This document shows positions 16,212 to 25,283 of a stretch of 64,000 nt of DNA, in pieces (the first letter of the stretch is position 1; the number at the start of each line of letters is the position of its first letter). The notes beneath the pieces were generated by a model. The model worked only from the letters and a program-made list of their open reading frames with translations, was not told where the DNA came from and searched no databases. The DNA comes from AV40 sp035568175 (GTDB lineage: Bacteria > Verrucomicrobiota > Verrucomicrobiia > Chthoniobacterales > UBA10450). The stretch is taken from NCBI GenBank assembly GCA_035568175.1, contig DATMON010000006.1, positions 1-64,000 of the forward strand, given 5' to 3'. Position numbers and translations under genes: made by a program.

Positions 16212-16868
16212 ATGAAAATTATCATCTCATTTCTCGCAACCGTCTTCCTCGCGGCGATGACCTTTGCTCAGGAAGAATCAGCCTCGCCCGCGGAATCTAC
16301 CGCGCCGGCAACCGAAGAGAAAGCATCGGCGACAGTCGAGGAACCGCCAGCCCCCAAACCGGCTGAAACGGCCACTCCGGCTGCAGCCAGGAAAGCAGAG
16401 GCCGCCACTTCGCCAGCAGCCGCTGCGAAAAGGGAAGCCGCAACTGCCACGGCCGCAAAACCAGCTGCGCCTGCCGCTGCCGCCGCTTCCAGTGGAAAGA
16501 AAATGGGTGTCAGAGACATGGAAGAAAAGTGGGAAGCTTCAGTGCCGAGTCACGACGTCTCTACCGTCCAGGGCTTCGTCGCCTCTGATTTCGTCGGAAT
16601 ATCTTCGCAAGGTAAGTTTACCGACAAGGCGAGCATGCTGGCGGAATACAAGAAAGACAAAGACACCTACAAATCCGCTAAGAACGAGAAATTGAACGTC
16701 AAGAATTTCGGCCCGACCGTCACCGTTGTGACCGGCCGCGCCCGGGAAAAAGGAACCGGCAAAGACGGCAAACCTTTCGACCGAACCTTTCTCTTTACCG
16801 ACACCTGGATGCTACGAGGCGGTCAATGGCAATGCGTGGCTTCGCAAGTCAATAAGATTAAGGGCTAA
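16212..16868 (+). CDS. Exported DUF4440/SnoaL-like protein with Ala/Pro-rich linker
   Basis: 218 residues: signal peptide (1-19, FLATVFLAAMTFA), an Ala/Pro/Glu/Lys-rich low-complexity linker (about 20-97), then an NTF2/SnoaL-like domain (about 100-218) with MEEKWEASVPSHDVSTVQGF, FVGISSQGKFTDKASML and FLFTDTWMLRGGQWQCVASQ, the usual DUF4440 layout. Such domains bind small ligands or act as accessory subunits; no catalytic residues are assigned. A strong intrinsic terminator follows 18 nt after the stop. Confidence 0.75.
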   Translation: MKIIISFLATVFLAAMTFAQEESASPAESTAPATEEKASATVEEPPAPKPAETATPAAARKAEAATSPAAAAKREAATATAAKPAAPAAAAASSGKKMGVRDMEEKWEASVPSHDVSTVQGFVASDFVGISSQGKFTDKASMLAEYKKDKDTYKSAKNEKLNVKNFGPTVTVVTGRAREKGTGKDGKPFDRTFLFTDTWMLRGGQWQCVASQVNKIKG

Positions 16869-16886
16869 TCCCGAATTCACTTAAGC

Positions 16887-16921
16887 AAAAGCGGCCGCGG
16901 CGACGCGGCCGCTTTTTTTTT
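16887..16921 (+). terminator. Intrinsic terminator after the DUF4440 gene
   Basis: A 9-bp perfect GC stem (GCGGCCGCG/CGCGGCCGC, 16891-16912) with a 4-nt loop is followed by nine T residues. This insulates the DUF4440 gene from treS. Confidence 0.9.
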
Positions 16922-16949
16922 CGACCGGTCAGCAGGGGTCGATCTTGCA

Positions 16950-19900
16950 ATGAGTTCGAACGGGCGATTGCGCGGCGTGGTTTGTGCGGCAAAGGTTACT
17001 CGCATGCCGGGGAGCACTAGAGAATCAGTGGCCGATCCGCTTTGGTACAAAGACGCGGTCATCTACGAGCTGCACGTCAAGACCTTCCATGACAGCGACG
17101 GCGACGGGATCGGCGATTTCCGCGGGCTGATCCAAAAGCTCGATTATCTCCAGGAGCTCGGCATCACCGCCATTTGGCTCTTGCCCTTTTATCCATCCCC
17201 ACTGCGCGATGACGGCTACGACATCGCCGATTATGTCGACGTTAATCCGAACTACGGAACGCTCGACGATTTTCGCGCGTTCCTCGACGCCGCCCATAAG
17301 CGCGGGCTGCGCGTCATTACCGAGTTGGTCATCAATCATACCTCCGATCAAAATCCGTGGTTCCAAAAATCCCGGCGCGCGCCGCCTGGCTCGCCCGAAC
17401 GTGAATTTTACGTCTGGAGCGATACGCCGGAGAAATATTCCGACGCGCGGATCATCTTCAAAGATTTCGAAACGTCGAACTGGTCGTGGGACCCGGTGGC
17501 GAAAGCTTACTACTGGCATCGCTTCTATTCGCATCAGCCCGATTTGAATTTCGAAAATCCCGCCGTGCACGAAGCGGTCGAAAAAGTTTGCGACTTCTGG
17601 CTGGCGATGGGCGTCGACGGATTGCGGCTCGACGCCGTGCCCTATCTTTACGAGCGCGAAGGCACCAGCTGCGAGAATTTACCCGAGACGCACGCCTATC
17701 TGAAAAAGTTGCGCGCGCACGTCGATCAAAAATTTCCCGGCCGGATGTTGCTCGCGGAAGCAAACCAGTGGCCGGAGGACGCGGCCGCATACTTCGGCAA
17801 CGGCGACGAATCGCACATGAGTTTTCATTTCCCGCTCATGCCGCGCATGTTCATGGCGCTGCAAATGGAGGATCGGTTTCCGATCATCGACATCCTCGAT
17901 CAAACGCCGCCGATTCCGGACAACTGCCAGTGGGCGATGTTCTTGCGCAATCATGACGAGCTTACGCTCGAAATGGTGACGGATGAGGAGCGTGATTACA
18001 TGTGGCGCGTTTACGCCAACGATCCGCACGCGCGGATCAATCTCGGAATTCGCCGCCGTCTCGCGCCGTTGTTGAACAATAGCCGGCGGAAAATGGAGCT
18101 GCTCAACACCATGCTTCTCTCAATGCCCGGCACGCCCATCATTTACTACGGCGACGAAATCGGCATGGGCGACAACATTTATCTTGGCGATCGCAACGGT
18201 TGTCGCACGCCGATGCAATGGAGCCCCGATCGCAACGCCGGTTTTTCCCTGGCCAATCCACAACAGCTGCATTTGCCCGTCATCATCGATCCCGAGTACC
18301 ACTTCGAAGCGATCAATGTCGAGAATCAGCAGAAAAATTTGTCGTCTCTGCTCTGGTGGACGCGCCGCGTCATCGCCACCCGCAAAAATTTCAAGGCCTT
18401 TTCCAGAGGCACTCTCGAATTTCTTTTCCCGGACAACGCCAAGGTGTTGGCGTTTCTTCGCCGCTACGAAGACGAAACCGTTCTCGTGGTCGTGAATCTT
18501 TCCCGTTTCGCGCAAGTGGTTGAGCTCAACCTGGCGAACTTTTCCGGATGTGTGCCTGTTGAAGTCTTCAGCCGTAATCGGTTCCCGACGATAAAAAAAT
18601 CCGATTACGTCCTCACGCTTGGACCGCATTCGCATTACTGGTTTACACTTCAGCCGCAAACCGAACGGCGCCGCTTGGAAAAGAAGCGCGTGGTGCCGAC
18701 GCTGAACGCGCGCCCTGAGTTGCAATCATTGCTCGACGACGGCGAGCGCGCGCGGATCGAAGGCGAAATTTTACCGGAATACATCGCCGGTTGTCGCTGG
18801 TTCGGCGCCAAGGCTCGCACGCTTCGGCAGATGCGCGTGCTGGAACGCTCCACCATTTCTTCCGAGGTTAATGCCGCCCAGTTTTGGTTTGTCGAAGTAA
18901 GCTATCTCGATGGCCCGACTGAAACCTACGCCTTGCCGGTAAAGATCCTTTCCGACGACCAAGCGCGATCGCTTGCGCAATCTGCGCCGCACGCGGTCAT
19001 CGCGCGTTTTAGCGACGAAAGCGATTCGATTCTTTTCGACGCGGTTTGGGACACGGATTTTCGCGAAAAACTTTTCCGGCTGATGTTAGATCGACAACAC
19101 GCCAGCGGACGAAATGGAAATCTGGTCGGCGCCCTCAGTCCACGGGTAGGTGCGGTCACAACTGTTCTACCTTCCAATGTTCTCAGCGGCGAGCAGAGCA
19201 ACTCCTCGATGCTCTTTGCCGACAAATTTTTCCTCAAGCTTTACCGCAAACTCGAGGACGGCGTGAACCCGGACGTGGAGGTTACGCGTTTTCTCACCGA
19301 GCGCGCGCAATTCGAAAACGTGCCCGCGTTTGGTGGCGCAATTGAATATCGCCGGGCCAAAACGCAGCCCACCGTTGTTTGTTTGTTGCAGAACGCGATC
19401 ACGAGCGAAGCCGACGCTTGGACAATGACGCTCGATCACGTTGGCCGATTTTATGAGCGCGTGCTGGCGCGAAAGGCGGCGTTGCAAAATGAAACCGCAC
19501 CGGTCGGCGCTCTGGTTGAGGAACTGATCGGCGGCATTTATCCGGAGAAAGCAAAGTTGCTCGCGCAACGCACCGGCGAATTGCACCTCGCCCTCGCCTC
19601 GGCCAAAGACGATCCGCTGTTCGCGCCGGAGCCGTTCAACGCCATGGCCCAGCGTTCGGTTTATCAAAGCATGCGCGCCCTCCTCCGTCGAAATTTCGAT
19701 TCCCTGAAAAAGAAATTGCCCGATGTGCCCGACCACCTTCGCGACGAAGCCAAGGACGTTCTCAGCACGGAAAAGGAAATTCTCGCCCGCGAAAAACGTC
19801 TCCTCGATCGCAAAACCAACGCCGCCAAGATCCGGATCCACGGCGATTATCATCTCGGCCAGGTTCTCTCCACTGGAAAGGATTTCGTCATTCTCGATTT

Positions 19901-20282
19901 CGAAGGCGAGCCGGCGCGGCCGTTGAGTGAGCGCAAACTGAAACGCTCAGCCTTACGCGATGTCGCCGGCATGATGCGCTCATTCCAATACGCCGCCTAC
20001 AGCGCTCTCTGGCAACCGGCCATGCGCACCGAAGACGTTCCATTCCTCGAACGCTGGGCCGATCTCTGGTATCGCCAGATGAGCAGCACCTTTCTCCAAA
20101 GTTATTTGCAGACCACGTCCGACGCTATGTTCGTCCCGCAAAATTCGGACGATCTTCAAATTCTTCTCGAAGCTTATCTCCTCGACAAAGCGGTTTACGA
20201 AATCGGCTACGAGCTGAACAATCGTCCCGACTGGGTCATCATCCCAATCCGCGGCATCAAACACATCTTAAAATCGGCGTGA
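16950..20282 (+). CDS. treS: Trehalose synthase fused to maltokinase (TreS-Mak)
   Basis: 1110 residues from ATG 16950, or 1092 from ATG 17004, where an AAAGG lies 8 nt upstream and the conserved protein begins (DPLWYKDAVIYELHVKTFHD). The GH13 domain interconverts maltose and trehalose: nucleophile D228 in GLRLDAVPYLYERE, acid/base Glu in LLAEANQWP, transition-state Asp in FLRNHDELTLEM. The C-terminal half (about 590-1110) is a maltokinase with HGDYHLGQVL (about 966) and ILDFEGEPARPL, making maltose-1-phosphate from ATP. The fusion channels trehalose to maltose-1-phosphate, the GlgE substrate for alpha-glucan synthesis. No glgE or glgB lies in the window. Confidence 0.93.
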   Translation: MSSNGRLRGVVCAAKVTRMPGSTRESVADPLWYKDAVIYELHVKTFHDSDGDGIGDFRGLIQKLDYLQELGITAIWLLPFYPSPLRDDGYDIADYVDVNPNYGTLDDFRAFLDAAHKRGLRVITELVINHTSDQNPWFQKSRRAPPGSPEREFYVWSDTPEKYSDARIIFKDFETSNWSWDPVAKAYYWHRFYSHQPDLNFENPAVHEAVEKVCDFWLAMGVDGLRLDAVPYLYEREGTSCENLPETHAYLKKLRAHVDQKFPGRMLLAEANQWPEDAAAYFGNGDESHMSFHFPLMPRMFMALQMEDRFPIIDILDQTPPIPDNCQWAMFLRNHDELTLEMVTDEERDYMWRVYANDPHARINLGIRRRLAPLLNNSRRKMELLNTMLLSMPGTPIIYYGDEIGMGDNIYLGDRNGCRTPMQWSPDRNAGFSLANPQQLHLPVIIDPEYHFEAINVENQQKNLSSLLWWTRRVIATRKNFKAFSRGTLEFLFPDNAKVLAFLRRYEDETVLVVVNLSRFAQVVELNLANFSGCVPVEVFSRNRFPTIKKSDYVLTLGPHSHYWFTLQPQTERRRLEKKRVVPTLNARPELQSLLDDGERARIEGEILPEYIAGCRWFGAKARTLRQMRVLERSTISSEVNAAQFWFVEVSYLDGPTETYALPVKILSDDQARSLAQSAPHAVIARFSDESDSILFDAVWDTDFREKLFRLMLDRQHASGRNGNLVGALSPRVGAVTTVLPSNVLSGEQSNSSMLFADKFFLKLYRKLEDGVNPDVEVTRFLTERAQFENVPAFGGAIEYRRAKTQPTVVCLLQNAITSEADAWTMTLDHVGRFYERVLARKAALQNETAPVGALVEELIGGIYPEKAKLLAQRTGELHLALASAKDDPLFAPEPFNAMAQRSVYQSMRALLRRNFDSLKKKLPDVPDHLRDEAKDVLSTEKEILAREKRLLDRKTNAAKIRIHGDYHLGQVLSTGKDFVILDFEGEPARPLSERKLKRSALRDVAGMMRSFQYAAYSALWQPAMRTEDVPFLERWADLWYRQMSSTFLQSYLQTTSDAMFVPQNSDDLQILLEAYLLDKAVYEIGYELNNRPDWVIIPIRGIKHILKSA

Positions 20283-20283
20283 G

Positions 20284-20376
20284 AATAGCCCAGCACTTCA
20301 GTGCTGGGACAATGTTCGGTAACAGCACGAGTCCCGACATATCATACTTGACCCAGCGTTAAAACGCTGGGCTATT
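20284..20376. repeat. Paired-hairpin REP-like unit
   Basis: Two hairpins: CCCAGCACTTCAGTGCTGGG (20289-20308) and CCCAGCGTTAAAACGCTGGG (20352-20371). The outer flanks AATAGCCCAGC and GCTGGGCTATT are also inverted, so the whole 93 nt is an inverted doublet like a BIME. Confidence 0.75.
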
Positions 20377-20395
20377 GCCAGAAGACAAAGATTTT

Positions 20396-21067
20396 ATGAA
20401 CCAACATCTCGATAAAATCGACAATGACATCGAGGAGAAACACCTCCTGAAGCATCCGTTTTATCTCGCGTGGACGCGCGGGGAGCTGAGCAAGGAGGCG
20501 CTGAGCGATTATGCCAAGCAGTACTATCACCATGTTGCGGCGTTCCCGACTTATCTCTCGGCCGTGCATGCCAAGTGCGATGATCAAGCGACCCGAAAAC
20601 AAATTTTATCTAACTTAATCGATGAAGAAGCCGGTTCGCCAAATCATCCCGAGCTCTGGAAGCAGTTCGCCGCAGGCCTCGGCGTGGAAGATGTTGATCT
20701 TGCGAAAACGGAGAAACAACCCGAGACGAAAAAACTGATCGGAACGTTTCGATCGGTTTGTGGCGAGGGATCGACCGCGGAAAGTTTGGCCGCGCTTTAT
20801 GCCTACGAGAGTCAGATCCCATCGATCTGTGAATCGAAGATCGACGGACTGAAAAAGTATTACGGATTCAACGATCCGAGAAATTACAAATATTTCTCAG
20901 CCCACATCGAAGCGGATAGGAAGCATTCCGCGGATGAGCGCAAACTGCTGAGCGCGTACATCGACAATCAGAACATCGATAATGTGCGCGCGTCCGTGCG
21001 CCGTGTTCTCGATGCGCTCTGGGAAATGCTGTCCGGCGTTTGCCGAAGACACGCGATTGCAGTGTAG
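20396..21067 (+). CDS. CADD-family self-sacrificing p-aminobenzoate synthase
   Basis: 223 residues from ATG 20396; a TTG at 20375 would start inside the upstream repeat. Heme-oxygenase/TenA-like helical fold of the CADD family. In Chlamydia trachomatis, CADD (CT610) makes p-aminobenzoate from its own Tyr27 with Lys152 as nitrogen donor at a dimetal site. Every position carries over with an offset of four: Y23, Y39, metal ligands E77, H84, E138, H170, D174, H177 (HIEADRKH), and K148. So it probably supplies pABA for folate in place of PabA/B/C. Not in an operon; its stop codon lies within a hairpin repeat. Confidence 0.85.
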   Translation: MNQHLDKIDNDIEEKHLLKHPFYLAWTRGELSKEALSDYAKQYYHHVAAFPTYLSAVHAKCDDQATRKQILSNLIDEEAGSPNHPELWKQFAAGLGVEDVDLAKTEKQPETKKLIGTFRSVCGEGSTAESLAALYAYESQIPSICESKIDGLKKYYGFNDPRNYKYFSAHIEADRKHSADERKLLSAYIDNQNIDNVRASVRRVLDALWEMLSGVCRRHAIAV

Positions 21068-21114
21068 CCACGGGCCTGTGGCCCGTCGCGACGGCGCATA
21101 GCGCCGTGGCTACA
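21063..21114. repeat. REP-like double hairpin overlapping a stop codon
   Basis: The outer ends TGTAGCCACGG and CGTGGCTACA are inverted; inside are two hairpins (CCACGGGCCTGTGG-type and GGCGCATAGCGCC). The TAG stop of the CADD gene lies in its first bases. Confidence 0.7.
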
Positions 21115-21120
21115 ACGAAA

Positions 21121-23934
21121 TCACCGCGGCGTGATGCCTTCGGCGAGATCGACATGGAAACTTTGTTTCACCTTGTTCGTGCCAAAAGTTAATTCCGCGT
21201 TGTAATCGCCCGCCGGCAACAATCGCTTCGGATCATCGCCGCCGTATTCGATGCTCATGTCCTTGCCCGGGCGCAGGTCCCAACTCAATCGCGTGAACCC
21301 GGGCGTTCCTGGCGCTTTCAGATTCGCGACCGGCTGGCCGGTCGATTTCGTGATCGAGATTTTGATTTCGTCGCCGGTGAATTCTTTTACCCAGACTGTA
21401 AAGAGCGCGCCTTCGGCTGGATTCTGGCCGCGATAAACGCCTTTGCCGTTCGAATCGACAAAGCCCGGCTGCAAATAAGCGCCGGTAACGGAGCGAACAC
21501 TAAATAGATGCGCCGGTTTCGCCGCAACCTCTGGCGTGAATTCACGGAACGGCGTGCTGTCATCAAGAACCGCGATGCTGCGTCCGTGCGTCGCAATTGC
21601 GACGTCAGCCGTGCGTGGATGAATTTGAATATCGTCGACACGGACCGGCGGAACGTCACCGATCCGTACCCAATGCGTTCCTTGATCGAATGACGCGAAC
21701 AATCCGAAGTGCGTACCAGCGTACAGTAATTTCGGATTCACCAAATCTTCGCGAACCACCTCGACCGGATCTTTCACCGGCAAATCGCCGACAACTGGTT
21801 GCCATGTTTTGCCGAGATCGCCCGTCCGCAAAATTATCGGACGATCATCTCCGGTGCGATAAGCGTTCGTCGCCACATACGCGACGTTTGGATCAACATT
21901 CGACGCCTCGATCCGCACGATCCATTGTCCGCGCGCAGGCTCGGGCAAGTTGTTGGTCAGCTCGGTCCATTTGCCGCCGTCGTTTTCAGTGATCCAAAGA
22001 CGACCATCGTCAGTCCCGGCCCAGAGCAAGCCCGCGCGCTTGGGCGATTCGGCAAGAGAAAAGACAACGCCATAGCTTTCCGCGCCGCTGCCGACCGCAT
22101 TCGTTTTGTTTGGATCGTTGTGTGTCAGGTCGGGGCTGATCACGGAATATTTTTCCATCCGATCGGTCAGCTTGAAGACGCAATTGCCGCCGAGATAAAT
22201 CACGCCGGGCTTGTGTTTGCTCATGACCATCGGCGAGTTCCAATGGAACCGATAACGCGTTGCGCCTTCAAACGGCTCCGGCCGCAGACGACGCAGCTCG
22301 CCGTTGCGCAAATTGATCCGGTGCACTTCCCCACCCTGGCTCTCGGCGTAAAACGTGTCGCGATCAGTTGGATCGAACAGCACATAAAAACCGTCGCCGC
22401 CGGCAAGCGCGGTCCAATCCGAATTGCGAATCAGCTCTTTGCTCTGGACTCCGCTCGGCCCGACCCAGTTTTCGTTGTCTTGCAATCCGCCCGCGATCCG
22501 GAAATATGGTTTCGAATCGTCGAGACTGATCCGATAAAATTCTCCTCCCGGAAACTTGCTCAGGTGGTCCCAATTTTTTCCGGCGGCAAAACTTTGATAC
22601 AGGCCGCCATCGGTTCCCAATAACAGCCGCTGACAAACCGGCGGTTTCGGCGGTTTATTTTTGTCTTCCGGTTTCGGCGGCTTCGGTGGCGGCGCGCTCC
22701 CCGGCTGAATCGCAAACGCATGACAATCGGGATGAACTTTCTCGGAAAGATCCTCGCGGAAATTTTTGCCGCCGTCATCGGAAACGAGCAGGGCAAATTG
22801 CAGCAGATAAACCCGCTGATCGTTCCCGGGATCGATCCTGATCTGGCTGAAATAAAACGGGCGCGGATCGATCGCGCTCACTCGCGCCCAATGTTCCCCG
22901 CCGTCCTCCGATCGAAACACCCCCCCGCTTTTGCTGCGCAAATCGCTCAGAGTTCCGGAACCGCCTTCAAAACTTTGCACGACCGCCATGACAACATTTG
23001 GTTTGCTTGCACTCACGGCGAGACCAATGCGCCCGGTTTGCGCCGGCAAACCGCCGCTTAATTTTTTCCAGGTCGCACCGCCGTTTGTGCTTTTGAAAAT
23101 TCCACCGACGTCTTCGCCATTCGTGACGTTCGGTCCAGAAGTGAAACTCCAAGGTGTCCGCTGCCTCGCATAAAGTGCTGCGTAAACTGTTTGCGAATTG
23201 CTCGGATCGAGAATCACGTCGCCGCAGCCCGTGCGCGCGTTATGCGGTGCGGCCGCCTGTAAGACGAGTTTCCACGTTTTGCCGCCGTCAGTTGTCTTGT
23301 AGAGCCCGCGCTCACCGCCGTCGACCCACAAATGTCCCATCGCTGCGACATACGCGACGTCCGGATTTTTTGGATCGACAACGATGCGCGCGATCGTCCG
23401 ACTGTCTTTCAACCCGACGTTTGCCCAATGTTCGCCACCGTCCGTGGTCCGATAAACGCCGTCGCCCCAATCAGAAGAATTTCGGTCGTTCGCTTCACCG
23501 CTCCCGACCCAAATGACATCTGAATCAGACGGCGCAATTGCGATCGCACCAATCGAGAGCGCGGATTGCTTATCGAAAATTGGATCAAAGGAAACGCCGC
23601 TGTCGCCGGACTTGAAAACGCCGCCGTGTCCGAGCGCGACGTAAAAGACAAACGGATTGCGGGGGTCGATCGCGATATCGGAAACGCGGCCGCCCATGAC
23701 CGCGGGGCCGATGGAGCGCGCCTTTAAATTCTTGAAGAGCACATCGGTCAATTGCGGCGCACCTGAAGAAGGCGCCGGTGTTACCGAAGCCGAAAACGGT
23801 GGAGTTGCAGTGGCGGGCGATACAGCCGGCGGCGAGCTGGCGCTGCCTGGCGCGGACGTGGGCGGCGATTCTTCCTGAGCGACGCCGAGACGAGCGAATA
23901 ACAATAGAAGCAAACAGACCGGTCGAATGTTCAT
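21121..23934 (-). CDS. Exported BNR/VPS10-type beta-propeller protein
   Basis: 937 residues from the ATG at 23934 (MNIRPVCLLLLLFARLGVAQ, a signal peptide); ATG at 23952 is an alternative, and longer starts read into a hairpin repeat. After a Pro/Ser/Ala linker the protein carries many BNR-like Asp-box repeats (SDSDVIWVGSGEANDRNS, YRTTDGGEHWANVG, YKTTDGGKTWK, FRSEDGGEHWARV) forming sortilin/VPS10-like propellers, then a beta-sandwich C-terminus (SITKSTGQPVANLKAPGTPG). Similar proteins are annotated as glycosyl hydrolase- or photosystem-stability-like, but no enzymatic residues are evident. Probably secreted or periplasmic. Confidence 0.85.
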   Translation of the reverse strand: MNIRPVCLLLLLFARLGVAQEESPPTSAPGSASSPPAVSPATATPPFSASVTPAPSSGAPQLTDVLFKNLKARSIGPAVMGGRVSDIAIDPRNPFVFYVALGHGGVFKSGDSGVSFDPIFDKQSALSIGAIAIAPSDSDVIWVGSGEANDRNSSDWGDGVYRTTDGGEHWANVGLKDSRTIARIVVDPKNPDVAYVAAMGHLWVDGGERGLYKTTDGGKTWKLVLQAAAPHNARTGCGDVILDPSNSQTVYAALYARQRTPWSFTSGPNVTNGEDVGGIFKSTNGGATWKKLSGGLPAQTGRIGLAVSASKPNVVMAVVQSFEGGSGTLSDLRSKSGGVFRSEDGGEHWARVSAIDPRPFYFSQIRIDPGNDQRVYLLQFALLVSDDGGKNFREDLSEKVHPDCHAFAIQPGSAPPPKPPKPEDKNKPPKPPVCQRLLLGTDGGLYQSFAAGKNWDHLSKFPGGEFYRISLDDSKPYFRIAGGLQDNENWVGPSGVQSKELIRNSDWTALAGGDGFYVLFDPTDRDTFYAESQGGEVHRINLRNGELRRLRPEPFEGATRYRFHWNSPMVMSKHKPGVIYLGGNCVFKLTDRMEKYSVISPDLTHNDPNKTNAVGSGAESYGVVFSLAESPKRAGLLWAGTDDGRLWITENDGGKWTELTNNLPEPARGQWIVRIEASNVDPNVAYVATNAYRTGDDRPIILRTGDLGKTWQPVVGDLPVKDPVEVVREDLVNPKLLYAGTHFGLFASFDQGTHWVRIGDVPPVRVDDIQIHPRTADVAIATHGRSIAVLDDSTPFREFTPEVAAKPAHLFSVRSVTGAYLQPGFVDSNGKGVYRGQNPAEGALFTVWVKEFTGDEIKISITKSTGQPVANLKAPGTPGFTRLSWDLRPGKDMSIEYGGDDPKRLLPAGDYNAELTFGTNKVKQSFHVDLAEGITPR

Positions 23935-23967
23935 ACAAGTTATGATGTTCATAGTGCAATTTGCGGT

Positions 23968-24029
23968 TGTAGGGCAAGCGCATCGCTTGCCGAATCTACG
24001 CAAAGGCAGGCGGAGCGCCTGCCCTACAA
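23968..24029. repeat. REP-like double hairpin (GTAGGGCAAGCG family)
   Basis: GTAGGGCAAGCGCATCGCTTGCC and AGGCGGAGCGCCTGCCCTAC form an inverted pair. It lies upstream of the propeller gene and before fabI. Confidence 0.7.
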
Positions 24030-24078
24030 TTCAGATTCTTGGCGACGCGCCAAATCGTTGTAACGTGATGACTCTTGT

Positions 24079-24855
24079 ATGACACAGCAAGCCTTGGCCG
24101 GAAAAACCGGCGTTGTTTTTGGTGTCGCGAATAAACGCAGCATCGCCTGGGCAATTGCCCAAGCTTGGGCGGCCGCGGGCGCTCGTCTGATTTTTAATTA
24201 CCAAGGCGAGCGGCTGAAAGAAAACGTCGAGGAACTGACGGCCGCTTTCGGAGAAAAAACGCCGAGCTTTCCATGCGACGTCTCGAGCGACGCCGAGATA
24301 AAAACATTTTTCGAAAAAGTCCGCGGCGAGACCGATCGTGTCGATCTTCTTCTTCACTCGGTCGCATTTGCCCCGAAGGAAGCGCTCGAAGGCGATTTCG
24401 TGAGCACGACGCGGGAAGCGTTTCGCGTCGCGCACGACATCAGCGCCTATTCATTAGTCCCACTGGCGCGTGAAGTTGCGCCGATGATGACAAATGGCGG
24501 GAGCATTGTGGCGATGACCTATTACGGCTCGGAAAAAGTTGTGCCGCACTACAACGTCATGGGCGTGGCGAAAGCGAGTCTCGAAGCGAGTGCGCGGTAT
24601 CTGGCTTACGATCTCGGACCGAAAAAAATCCGGGTGAACTGCATTTCGGCAGGCGCAGTCCAGACATTGGCCGCCCGCGGTATTAGCGGATTTAGTCAGA
24701 TGCTAAAGCATTACCAGGAACGGGCCCCATTGAAACGCAGTTGCGACCCATCCGAGCTCGGCGCGACCGGCGTATTCTTAGCGAGTGACGCCGCCGCGGC
24801 CATCACCGGCCAGGTGATCTACGTGGACGGCGGTTACCAAATCATGGGCATGTAG
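24079..24855 (+). CDS. fabI: Enoyl-[acyl-carrier-protein] reductase (NADH)
   Basis: 258-residue short-chain dehydrogenase of the FabI type, catalysing the last reduction of each fatty-acid elongation cycle. Cofactor loop GVFGVANKRSIAWAIA-like (VVFGVANKRSIAWAIAQAW, about 12-30). The active-site pair sits in the FabI spacing Y-x6-K: YNVMGVAKASLEASARYLA (Tyr about 155, Lys about 162). FabI-type ISAGAVQTLAARGISGF and ITGQVIYVDGGYQIMG close the fold. Monocistronic or leading a short run with the next gene 35 nt downstream. Confidence 0.95.
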   Translation: MTQQALAGKTGVVFGVANKRSIAWAIAQAWAAAGARLIFNYQGERLKENVEELTAAFGEKTPSFPCDVSSDAEIKTFFEKVRGETDRVDLLLHSVAFAPKEALEGDFVSTTREAFRVAHDISAYSLVPLAREVAPMMTNGGSIVAMTYYGSEKVVPHYNVMGVAKASLEASARYLAYDLGPKKIRVNCISAGAVQTLAARGISGFSQMLKHYQERAPLKRSCDPSELGATGVFLASDAAAAITGQVIYVDGGYQIMGM

Positions 24856-24890
24856 TGATTCTCGATCCCCCCAAAACAGAAAGGATCTAA

Positions 24891-25205
24891 ATGATCGCGC
24901 GCATTTGGCATGGCTGGACAACACGCGAGAATGCCGAGAAGTATGAAAAGCTTTTGCGCGAAGAAGTTTTGCTGGAGATCGCAAAGCGCAGTATCCCCGG
25001 CTACAAAGGCGCGGAAATATTCATCCGCGAGGCGGAAAACAACGAAATGGAATTTATCACGCTGCTGCGCTTCGAAACGCTCGATGCCGTGAAAATTTTC
25101 GCGGGCAAAGATTATGAGCAACCGGTGATACCTCCGGATGCGCGGCGGTTGCTCAAACGGCACAGCGAAAAGTCCCGGCATTACCGAATCGTCCAGATTA
25201 ATTAG
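24891..25205 (+). CDS. Antibiotic biosynthesis monooxygenase (ABM)-like dimeric alpha/beta-barrel protein
   Basis: 104 residues. MIARIWHGWTTRENAEKYEK, GYKGAEIFIREAENNEMEFI and LRFETLDAVKIFAGKDYEQP match the ABM/ferredoxin-like fold found in small monooxygenases and heme-degrading proteins. No diagnostic heme or active-site residues can be assigned, so function is open. Located 35 nt after fabI on the same strand. Confidence 0.72.
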   Translation: MIARIWHGWTTRENAEKYEKLLREEVLLEIAKRSIPGYKGAEIFIREAENNEMEFITLLRFETLDAVKIFAGKDYEQPVIPPDARRLLKRHSEKSRHYRIVQIN

Positions 25206-25210
25206 GGTGG

Positions 25211-25250
25211 AACGCGTTCTCCGAACGCGTTGGCAAGCGGGGCGCTTGCC
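25211..25250. repeat. Twin hairpin repeat
   Basis: AACGCGTTCTCCGAACGCGTT (arms AACGCGTT) is followed immediately by GGCAAGCGGGGCGCTTGCC. The second hairpin belongs to the GGCAAGCG family also seen at 23968-24029. Confidence 0.65.
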
Positions 25251-25283
25251 CTACAACTGCTCCGCGACCAAGCTTGATCGCCC

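Noticed and set aside
21799..22623. 274-codon + strand frame
   Set aside because: Antisense to the BNR propeller protein; no motif of its own.
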